From Neurospora intermedia (taxonomy: Eukaryota > Ascomycota > Sordariomycetes > Sordariales > Sordariaceae), in contig BTPP01000009.1 of assembly GCA_037102815.1 (NCBI GenBank), positions 1,364,001 through 1,428,000 on the forward strand: DNA of 64,000 nucleotides. Reading direction: 5' to 3'. Each line of letters begins with the position of its first letter. Position 1 is the first letter of the stretch. Under the pieces are notes generated by a model, which was not told the DNA's origin, did no database searches, and was given only the letters and a program-made list of their open reading frames with translations. The position numbers and the translations under genes are program-made. Positions 36,809-45,752 of the stretch are shown here, in pieces.

Positions 36809-37117
36809 GTACCGGACTAACAAACAAATCCGGATTGTGAAGCTGGAATGCAGATACCCGCTCGTGGTGGTCGCAACTCAACATGAAACGATCACAGAGT
36901 GTGTGGAACGTCAAGACATGATGAGCAGCGCCTTGGTAAGAGGAGCACGGAGCTCAATATATTTGTATGTTGATGCGAGCATGAATCTCCTGTTCCAGTA
37001 TGCTACACTCTCTACCCTTGATCATCTACCGTGCTTCCACCTCCCATCTATCCTCATGTCTCCTAATTACTGATACATCCCCAGATGTGGTTGTACTACG
37101 GTGTCTGACTCACTCCC

Positions 37118-38440
37118 TTACATGCAGGCGCCACCATCAACACCGATAACCTTACCATTGATCCACTCGCCATCCTGGGAAGCTAGGAAGCAGGCAACAC
37201 GAGCAATGTCGATGGGGAGACCCACGCGGTGAAGAGGCGACCACCCAGCGGCATACTCGTCCACACCCTCGTTGTCGAGCTTGTCGCCGTCGGGGATGTA
37301 CTCCCTGCACACGGCGTGGTACATGTCCGTCTTGATACCGCCAGGAGCGACGGCGTTGACGGTAATCTTCTTGTCTCCAAAGTCTTTCAGTGTGTCTTGT
37401 GGTTAGCACTTCTCCCCAAGAAGAATCCATGACAGTCACCTACCGATAGCCATGCAGCGAACAAAAGTCTCAATGGCCCCCTTGCTAGCAGAGTAAACAG
37501 TGTGCTTGGGCACGGCCTTGGCCTGGCCGGTGATGGATCCCATGAGGATCAAGCGGCCGCCAACCTCAAGGTTCTTGTAGGCCTCACGCGCAACAAAGAA
37601 CTGGCCACGGGTGTTGATGTTGAAGACGCGGTCGTACTCCTCGGGGGTGACATCCTTGATGTGACCGAACGAGACAACACCTGAATTGGAGCACACAATG
37701 TCGAGCTTGCCGAACCTCTGCTTGGCCTCGCGGAAGAGCCTCTCAATCTGGCTGACATCGCTGACGTTGGCCTTGATGGCGACCGCGTCGGAGCCGATCT
37801 TCTTGATGGCCTGCACAACCTCGTTGGCCGAGATGTCGCTGTTGGCGTAGTTGACTACCACCTTGGCTCCACGACGTCCAAGCTCGAGCGCCATTTCCCT
37901 CCCGATACCGCGGCCTGGAATCCTCAAGGGATGATTTTGTCAGTCTCTTTGGCCCTATACGGTGATGGTGGTGCATGACAGGCATGTTGTGTGCGTGCAA
38001 CTGCACAGCCCTGACTAAACCAATGACGACTCGTTGCGCAGCGCACCCTGCAGTGGGAGTTGCTTTTGATGTCTGAGGGGTAGAATGTCTTTGTGTTCCG
38101 AACTGGAAGGGATTGAGATGTGGTAATGAAATGGATTGGGGGAGAAGGGCGTCGCCGGAGCTGAACATGGGGAAAGCGGACTTGGGGTTGGGGTAATGCT
38201 GCCGTCCCGTCCGGGTACGCGAGCTCCCTTTCCACCCATCTCTTGTCGCTCACTCTTTGCCCCTTGCAGCATTGCTTGGCACGACTTTACAACACACAAC
38301 GATGACAATAACAAAAAGGAACACGTACCGGCACCGGTTACAAGCGCAACCTTGCCACCAAGGTGGGCAGACTGGATACCGAGGGGACCGGGGATCTGGT
38401 CATACTTGCTAGTACCGGACGGGGCTGTTACACCGGGCAT
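37118..38440 (-). CDS. 1,3,8-trihydroxynaphthalene reductase (DHN-melanin pathway)
   Basis: Exons 38440..38329, 37914..37444 and 37383..37118 give 282 residues, one fewer than Magnaporthe trihydroxynaphthalene reductase. Introns are 414 nt (GTACGT..CCAG) and 60 nt (GTAGGT, branch GCTAACC, AAAG). This classical short-chain dehydrogenase has the NADPH motif TGAGRGIG (residues 35-42), catalytic Ser164, Tyr178 and Lys182 (the same numbers as in the crystal structure of the Magnaporthe enzyme, from memory), the NSG box, and the C-terminal GGACM whose last Met lines the active site. It reduces 1,3,8-trihydroxynaphthalene to vermelone (and probably tetrahydroxynaphthalene to scytalone) for cell-wall melanin. 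The start is set by homology ([14 protein letters not shown]); the frame is open upstream to an ATG at 38587 that would add 49 Ser/Ala/Thr-rich residues. One residue is missing in EYAAGWSP compared with the usual EYAASAWSP. No PKS or scytalone dehydratase is in the window. Confidence 0.92.
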
Positions 38441-40071
38441 GTTGGCGGCTGGATTTGGAGTGGCTTGGATGCTGGAAGTAGTTGTGCTTGAGCTGTTAGA
38501 GGCAACTCGTGCTTTCTTCTCTGTGGTGCTGGCTTTGTTAGACGAGAAGTGGGACAGGAGACGGGCGAGAAAAGCAGGGAGGGCCATTGAAGCAGCAAAC
38601 TGGGTGGGACAGGTTGCCTACTGATAGTCGGTTGATGTCGTCTTTGGGGTGGAATGGGGAGATTGACTGGCAGAAGATTCCTTGAGTACGGTTCCCGGGG
38701 CACAGGACATTCTTATATGTGCCATATCTGTCGGTTATCCCTAGTCAATAAGGTAGGACCAAGTACGGTACCTGCCGACTTGTATGTGTCCCAGGCCAAG
38801 TCTCAGGGCAAAGGGAAGTGGTGATGGGGTTCGATAGGATGACCTTGGCGGTTCCCGGACTGCGTTGGAGGAATGCCGGATGGTGCAGTCACTACGCGCG
38901 AAGAAGGAGCGCAAAACACGGCATGGGGGCGTCAGGCGAGACCGACCATCTTGTGCTTTTTGTCCATTGAAACACAGACGCATCGTGAGATGGTAAAGTC
39001 TCGGTTGCCCTTGGTATTGGTGGAGAGCCAGGGAAGAGTTGCCGAACTTGGGGGAGACGTGGGCAAGTATTTCCTTTCACCTTTCTGGCTGCAGCATGCG
39101 AGTATTTGACGGGAGCTGGACACAAGCACTCATCGGTAGATGCAGGTGCCCAGCGTTTGTTTCATTCCTCCCACGGCAAGTTCATGTCCCTTGTTGTGTT
39201 AGTGTTAGTGCGAAGCGGGTAGTCACGACCACATCACTAACATCCCGCAGCCCCGGAATAAGCGTCTAAAGGATCCTTCATTCCAGGGGCTCTTGCCCTG
39301 AATGCCCACGCTTCCTTCTGCCTAGGTGAAGTACCTCCGCGACTTTCACGAGATCGTCACGTCCAACTTAACACCACACCGCCGTCAATGTGCTTCCTGC
39401 CAAGTTCGGATGCACTTCGAGAGCACTGGTAACTGCGGTATTTTGGGCAGGAGACCCTGAAATAGCTGCTCGGTATCAGCTCTTGCCTGCATGAGGCAAG
39501 CACTCCGACATCTGCAAATACTTAGAGGTACCTCTACCGGCCCAGAAGCCACCGTATCTGTAGGTACTTCAGGCACGCCTGCCACAAATACCTCTGGTAC
39601 AGGTGCATTGCACAGGTACCCCGCCTCAGGTCATATTTACACTGCCGCACGTCCCTGAAGGTGATTTTGATCCATGGCACCTGCACGCTGCGCTTAGACC
39701 TAGGTACCTAGTTCACATCATCAGAAGGAAGTCAAACCACGTCTGATTAAGTGACCCTCGTTCGGTAGAAGCATCGATTGCAGTCATAGCATCCATTGGA
39801 ACCACTCTCGCAAGCCCGGAAATAGCGACTTACTACCAATCCGCCACAGCCAGCGCGTCCCCAGTACCCCGCACCGCCTCGTCGCTTGCGGGAACCGAAG
39901 CCCACACCGGACATCCGAGCCGGAGTTCAGCATCTGGCTGTTCGTCACGGCGTCACTCACAAATGCCAAGGACAAGCTGGGTGGAGGACAAATGTATAAG
40001 AATGGCAAGAGAAATATCGAGAGAAACTGCATTGCAAAAAGAAGTAAAAGAAGTGAAATCAGAAGAAAAAA
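38441..40071. other. Intergenic, reductase promoter side and left of 5S gene
   Basis: No gene supported. Several related GGTACCTCT/GTAGGTACTT/AGGTACCCC motifs cluster at 39525-39620. Confidence 0.45.
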
Positions 40072-40190
40072 ACATACAACACCAGGGATTCGCTGGTCGT
40101 CACCGACCCAACTACTAGTCTGGCCCTCACTGGCTTATCTATGGGAGAGCGGACGGGATCCCGAGTTTTCCAGTGGGTATGGTCGTATGT
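40072..40190 (-). rRNA. 5S rRNA
   Basis: Read on the minus strand, a 119-nt unit starts ACATACGACCATACCCACTG and ends GGTGTTGTATGT; the two ends pair as helix I. The internal control region (GATAAGCC..GGTCGGTGACGACC) is intact, and the whole matches the common Neurospora-type 5S sequence as I remember it. A seven-T run with further T-rich sequence follows the 3' end (minus-strand reading of 40059-40071), a Pol III terminator. A lone dispersed 5S gene is typical of Neurospora and related Pezizomycotina, where 5S genes lie outside the rDNA repeat. Confidence 0.95.
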
Positions 40191-40659
40191 GCTTGTTTTA
40201 GTCCGGTGATTCCATCAAGTAGCCTACTCACCGGAAGCCGTGGGAGGCGCGGTGATGCTAATATTCCAAGCTCGCCATCTTGAGCACCACTGACACTCGC
40301 GATTTCCGCGGTCCACGACGCAATGTGCTGGGAGGATATTATGTCCAGTAGAGGTCCGGAGGTCCTTGTAACTGGCCGTCTCTCAGTTCTTGCGGCGAAT
40401 GTGGTTTTGGATGGAGACCAAGAGCATCTGTCAAGGACAAGGCAAATAAGACGGGAAGGGTAGAATAATGGGGCTGCGATTGGCGTGTATCTATGCGAAT
40501 GCCGAAAGAAAAATAAAAACGGGCAAGAAAATTATTGACATAAATGATGAGATGTTCTTGAAGAACGAAGCGTGGGCGGCTGATGAGAAGGAATAAGAAT
40601 GATACACGATTAAAGAAAAGAAAAAAAGAAAAAAAGGAAAAAAAAAAGGGCGGATGCAG

Positions 40660-40797
40660 AGTTGATGCGTGGCCGCCCAGCCGCGAACTGTCGTCAATCA
40701 CGGCGATGCTCTTGCCGAAATTCTCTTTGAGCCGGACGACGGCGTAGGCACCACTGGCGCCGGCGCCAACGATAGCAACATCAACGTCGACCGTGTG
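40660..40797 (-). pseudogene. Truncated FAD-dependent oxidoreductase exon
   Basis: Forty-six residues follow a possible splice acceptor (CTTAG): VDVAIVGAGASGAYAVV is a textbook Rossmann dinucleotide fold (GxGxxG), followed by KSIAVIDD and RLGGHAST. This is the N-terminal FAD-binding pattern of fungal flavin amine-oxidase-like proteins (beta-cyclopiazonate dehydrogenase type). Immediately after GGHAST the similarity stops and the frame runs into A/T-rich low complexity with long T runs (minus strand), with no further oxidoreductase sequence down to the 5S gene. No convincing first exon was found upstream. It therefore looks like a gene relic cut off inside its first domain. What removed the rest cannot be told from this copy. 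Such an enzyme would have oxidised a small molecule with FAD; the relic cannot. Confidence 0.65.
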
Positions 40798-41326
40798 CTA
40801 AGCCGTTCTCGCGGGCAGTACCTGGGAGGGAGAGTGTCGATGATTATGTAAGAACCAGATGCTGGTCTAGACCTCGGTCTTTTCTTTCCAAAGCCCGGGG
40901 TAATTAGCGTGGTAAGCTTTCAGCCGCATGGTGCAAACACTCTCACACTATTGAATTCTTCAATCGGGCTATCGATAGGCTTTTCGTAGCTCCGCGAATG
41001 GTAGCCCTTGTCAAACACTGTTTGTGTGGGTTTTCTACCGGTTAGCAAATTATGGTCCATTTCCGGGACCCAGTATGGCCTTCAAAATGGTCGAGGCTTG
41101 CGAGGATGTAGAGAGCTGAGGTAAAATGATAGCGCCTCGAATAGTCAAAATCGCACGATGGACAGAGTTAGAGGGAAAAAAGACTGAGAATGGCAGAATA
41201 AGGTACCTACAAAAGGGGACTGAATCCCACTTGGTCAAGTCCTATCTGTGTCGGGCTCGGTAACGGTCAGCAGAGTAGTTCCTCATCTCACCCTCGTCAC
41301 TCTTTTGAATTATCACCATCATCACG
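40798..41326. other. Intergenic, promoter of secreted protein
   Basis: No gene seen. TCACCATCATCACG directly precedes the ATG at 41327. Confidence 0.45.
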
Positions 41327-42659
41327 ATGAAGACCTTGGGACTTTTCGCTCTCTCGGGCGCTGCCCTCTTGCAAGGCGTTTCCGCTGCTTGTTGTCGCAG
41401 TAATAAGTGCTTGAAAGGTACACTCTCGCCCTTCCATTTCCCTTGCGAGTCCGAATCTCGTCTAACCATCATCCTTAGCGGTTGCCCTCGCCGACACCGG
41501 ACTCGCCGATTGCTCAGCAAACATCGGCACCGTCACCGTGACTTCCACCGCGGCCGCAACTACCTCCACCGAAACGGTAACTACCACGGTGGACCAAGTC
41601 ACCGAGTTCACTTCCACAACTTTCGATCTGTTCACCGAAACCACCACGGAGACCGCATTGACAGAGACCCTCTTCTACACGGAAACAGTCATATCCACCG
41701 GACCGGTCCAGACGGACACGGTTACGCGCACCTTGACTCAAACCCTCACCACCACCTCAACTGAGCTGGCCCCCAGTGTCACCTCAACTGCAACATACTA
41801 TCTCGCCGAGCCGACCGTCTTCCGTCGGACGGTTGTTGCTGCTCCCTCTACCCTGCCTGAGTATGCGTCAGCCGACTGTGCCGACTGGACCAAGTATGTC
41901 AAGGCATGCAAGTGCGTGGGTGTCGAGTTGGCCACCGTGACGGTAACCGTCTCCGCTGCCGTCGAGACCGAAGTCGTGACTGTGACGGTTCCTGGTGAGG
42001 AGGTGACGGTTACTGTCCCTATGACTGTTTCCAGCACCCAGACCGCCATTGTATCGGCAACCGCCACCGACGCAAGCACCGTGACCGAGACCGTCACAGA
42101 TGTGCCCGACAGCGTCACCATCACCGAGACCGTCTCCGCCACCTCCACCGTCACCGTGACCACCACGTCGACGCCCAGCACCGTTGTGCCGCTCACTTGC
42201 CAGCCTACAGGCCACAGCTTCCAGGTTTCCACGCCGTATCCTTATGCGGGGACGGGGACAAGGAGCTTGTGGCTATGGGGGTTTCAAAGCCAAGTTCTCT
42301 GGGTAGGCTACGGCGGCACAGGAGCCCCCTCGCAGTCGGCGACTTTCTGGACTCTGGACAGCAACGGTTCTGTCCAATTGTACGGCACTAATAGTATCCT
42401 GTATGTCTCGACCGGTAGTTCGGCTGCCTCGGTGCAGGTCAAGATGGGCGACAGGAACAATGTTGACGCCGGCGTCGCGGCCGGTTCGATGGCGAGGATT
42501 AAGGGCTGCGTCGACGCAAACACTGGGCAATTTACCATCTCGGCGGATGGACGGCACAACCTCGTGCAGTGCAATTCTCAAATATACATCTCCAGCGGCA
42601 ACGGGTCCGATGCGGGAAGCAATTGCATCCAGGCCACTCCCACGGTTTTTCCTGTCTAA
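41327..42659 (+). CDS. Secreted Thr/Val-rich cell-surface-type protein
   Basis: Exons 41327..41417 and 41479..42659 give 423 residues. The 61-nt intron (GTACAC, branch TCTAACC, acceptor CTTAG) separates the signal-peptide exon from the rest. Residues 1-20 (MKTLGLFALSGAALLQGVSA) form a clear signal peptide. Residues about 45-290 are dominated by Thr, Val and Ser in alternating TVT/VTV/TST patterns, likely heavily O-glycosylated, with one short Cys-containing island (ADCADWTKYVKACKC, near residue 175). The C-terminal 130 residues are different: folded-looking, with aromatic residues, Gly and Cys (LWLWGFQSQVLWVGYGG, ARIKGCVDANTGQF). I do not recognise this domain with certainty. There is no GPI-like hydrophobic tail, so it is probably secreted or wall-associated without an anchor. 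An adhesin or wall-protein role is an inference from composition. Confidence 0.82.
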
Positions 42660-43338
42660 CCAGTCTGGATTTCGGTTGGTGTCCGGCATGGAGAGATGGA
42701 CGGGTGCCGCCTCGGCGAGGCTACTCTAGCTCATCAGGTCTGCATGCCCGACTGTCTCGTCAGAATGGCGAGGGACTGACGAGTATCACGGGGTCAATTA
42801 TCCTGGACCTTGGTCCATTCCAAATCCCTTCTGGCTTGTGTTGGTTAGAGGTAGCTATGGACAGCTGCTCGTCTTGTTTTCTTTGGTCACTTACATAATC
42901 TAATGCCAACTTTTATCAACTCATATTTCCTTTGGAAGAAAACATGGCACCTGAATTCAGGAGCAGAGAACTGCCCGAAAGAGTGGATGAGAACCAATCA
43001 ATACAAGGGATTGATGAATTGAATGGTCGAAGGATGAAAAGGGAAATTCCCAAGGTGCGCCACCTCCTTTAGATCAATTACCCCATACGTACCTTATCGA
43101 TAAACATTTCTTTATCGATAAGATGACTGTACCTCCCGTCACTGCCTAGAGGTACCTATTGAACCTGCATGGTTTTATTGCATGCTCTGGATCTTTTCAA
43201 TTCCATCCCATCTTGGACTTACACAGTGCTGAATCGCAGTTTTTATCCCTTTCCTGTCATTCTTGTCATGTAAAGAGGCGGCAGCACCGTTGTGGCACGA
43301 CGTGGTCCCTTGATGGTCCGACCATATCCCTCCACTCT
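42660..43338. other. Convergent intergenic spacer
   Basis: 3' regions of the secreted protein and the SfnG-like gene. Contains the perfect inverted repeat at 43093-43122; no gene. Confidence 0.5.
43093..43122. repeat. Perfect 12-bp inverted repeat CTTATCGATAAA/TTTATCGATAAG
   Basis: Arms separated by a 6-nt loop; each arm contains the palindrome TTATCGATAA and so both GATA and TATC. It lies between two convergent genes, so it may act at transcript ends or be a GATA-factor site cluster. Confidence 0.9.
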
Positions 43339-44622
43339 TTACTTCCTATAAACATCGCCCGTCCTCTCAATCTCAAACGCCTCGTCCTTTCCCCTCCCTT
43401 GCTTCTCAAGCTCTCTCACAAGGGGTATAACATTTTTACCAAACGCCTCGACCTCCTCCTCATAGTTCAGGAAGCCAGTCAACACCAGGTTGACGCCCAA
43501 GCTCTTGAGCAACACAATCCGCTCAGCCACCTGCTCCTTGGTGCCAATCAGCTTCGTCTTGAACCCATCATTGTACTGCACCAGGTCCTTGAACGTGCTA
43601 GTCGCCCACATGCCCTGCTTGTTGCTCGAGCTGGCTCCCGCATTTTGGACCTCCCTTTTGAAGGCCTCCACAGCCTCGACGTCGGCTTTGCCCTGGATTT
43701 CTTGAAGAGTGCGGATGGCCTCCTCCTCGGTGTCGCGGACAATGACGAAGGCGTTGACAGCGAACTTGACAACATTCTCCCGGCCGAACTTCTTGGCGCG
43801 CTCCTTCACGTCTGCAATCTGCGTCCGGAAACCCTCTAGGTCCATGCCGTTCATAAAGTACCAGTCGGAAACCTCGGCGCCATTGTTTTTGGCGTCGTCC
43901 GAGTTGCCACCCTGAAAGATTTCCGGGTGCGGGCTGGCGATGGGTTTGGGGCTGAGCTTGTAGTTGCGGAACCGATAGAAGTCGCCGGCGAAGGTGAAGC
44001 CCTCGTCTTCCGGGGCAGTCCAGATGCCACGCAGACACTTCATGAACTCGTAGGAGCGGCGATAGCGCTCGGCGTGGTCGAGCCACCATTCACCGACTGT
44101 AGAGTACCATGTGTTATTTTTGTCTTTACCACTTGAACTTATATGGGCGCTTTGACTCACTAGCATGGAATTCGCTCTTATTCCATCCCGAAACAATGTT
44201 CACAGCAATACGTCCATCGGTGTAGTTGTCAATGCTAGCCACTTGCTTGGCGACAACAGCAGGATTCCAGGGACCGGGAAGGATAGCGGCAATGACCTTG
44301 AGCTTCTCGGTGTGGTGAAGGAGAGCCTGTGAGAACGAGACAGACTCGTGCTGGGACGCGGCACTGTATGAGGCAGTGAAGCGGATCTGAGTGAGAGCGT
44401 ACTCGAAGCCGACGGACTCGGCGGTACGGGCATAGCGGACGTTGGATTTGAGATCCCAGCCAGTGTTCTGGGGGATCTTGGAAACGACGAGACCGCCGGA
44501 GACGTTGGGGACCCAGTAGCTGCTTTCAGGTTAGTACCGGCCGAAATACGGAGGAATGAGAAGGTGACTTACGCAAAGAGGAGCCTGTGCGGGTCGCTGT
44601 TGAGTGTGCTGGCGTCGACCAT
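43339..44622 (-). CDS. SfnG-like FMNH2-dependent sulfone monooxygenase (luciferase-like)
   Basis: Exons 44622..44573, 44519..44161 and 44096..43339 give 388 residues. Introns are 53 nt (GTAAGT, branch TACTAAC, acceptor GCAG) and 64 nt (GTGAGT..ACAG). The protein matches bacterial dimethylsulfone monooxygenase SfnG along its length: FAYWVPNVSGGLVVSK, GFEYALTQIRFTASY, HESVSFSQALL, then EFHAIGEWWLDHAERYRRS, HPEIFQGGNSDDAKNNGAEV and DWYFMNG. This is a bacterial-luciferase-fold (group C) monooxygenase that uses reduced FMN from a separate reductase to oxidise a methyl sulfone to a sulfinate, releasing sulfur for assimilation when sulfate is scarce. Cytosolic, no targeting signal. The gene starts 1.1 kb from a divergent DszC-like flavoenzyme, and a CYS3-type site lies between them. 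The substrate is inferred from family and context. Confidence 0.9.
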
Positions 44623-45752
44623 TGTGTCTTTGTGGGCGTGCTCGGCATGTGTACGTATATTGTTGGTTTTGGGAAGCTAAGATCGATACGTTTGATGATC
44701 TTTGTCCTCTGAGTAGTGCAGCTCAAGGGCTAAAAATATCTGCTTCAAAAGGAAAAGGGTCCTGGCTAAAGGGGTGAGGCTCGATATTCCCCATCTCAGC
44801 TCAACTGGCGTACACATAGCTGGCGTCTTGTAGTTACACCACACCACTTCTGAATTTGTTTGATCATCATCTTGTGTGCAAAGTCGCTTTTCGGGTCTCG
44901 AGCTGCCGTCGGTCGGTTCTCACAATATTGCGACCAGATGACGCCATGTGAGTCGCAACCCATCTCATCACGAAATGATGGGCTTGGCGCGGGGAAAGGT
45001 GGAGTTGGACGATCGGTTGGTGTTGTCGCGGGTTGTGGTTGCGTTTTCGGGGTGTATGAAAGGCGCAAAAAGCTGCAATTTTGGTGATATAGAGATCTAT
45101 TGTATGAAAGGACTCGGCTTGTCGAGATGTGGATAGTTAACCGGTTCTGGTTTCGAGAAGTCCCAAACGGGTTACCGCAAGAAACATCTTGTTCCCGATT
45201 TAGTTTGAAAGGGAGCATTGGCGAGATGTTATAATCCGTCGGACTGATTGCGCAATACTGACCTGCATCTGGTGAGGAAACACTCACCAATGACGAGGCT
45301 CTGAAAGCCGATGTCGCCGAAAGAGTGCTAATACGGTAAGATCAAAGATTTATGTGGTAGGAATGGTTTGCGAGAAGCCTACGCCCTAGATCCTTGAGAT
45401 CCGAAAGCGGTGACATTTTGGTACCGAAAACCCAAGAGCACAGACGATATCTCGAGATTTAGCTTCTGCTGAGGACATGGGATATCGAGCTTCTTCCTTG
45501 CTTACGAAATGTTGATGTCTGGGTGCGCAATCCTGAGAAAGGAAGATCACTGGAGGAAGGAAGGAACATGTGATAGATACCAGCCAAACCTCTGTAGCGT
45601 CAAAAACAAGATAAAACTTATAATGAAAGGCAAACCGCCATCTCAGCCGTCATCGTCGTAGATTTGTGACACATCCTTTTCATTGCCAAAACTTTGCCTG
45701 GTTACCCCTTTAACTTGCCCCATCTCACAACGATAACAATATCACCAACACC
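44623..45752. promoter_or_regulatory. Shared promoter region of the divergent monooxygenase pair
   Basis: 1.1 kb between the SfnG-like and DszC-like start codons with no gene of its own. It holds the perfect CYS3/MetR-type site at 44938-44947, nearer the SfnG-like gene (about 315 bp from its ATG). Confidence 0.6.
44938..44947. promoter_or_regulatory. CYS3/MetR-type binding site ATGACGCCAT
   Basis: Perfect fit to ATGRYRYCAT, the binding consensus reported for Neurospora CYS3, the bZIP activator of sulfur-acquisition genes (MetR in Aspergillus). The consensus specifies six fixed and four two-fold positions, so one is expected by chance about every 65 kb; finding one in this 1.1-kb promoter has a chance of about 2 percent. 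The functional match to two sulfur-type monooxygenases makes it credible, but binding is not proven. Confidence 0.6.

Larger units (their letters stand above)
36301..37117. other. Intergenic with two adjacent inverted repeats
   Basis: 5' region of the ammonia-lyase and 3' region of the reductase. Holds the inverted repeats at 36610-36731 and 36775-36808. No gene supported. Confidence 0.5.
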
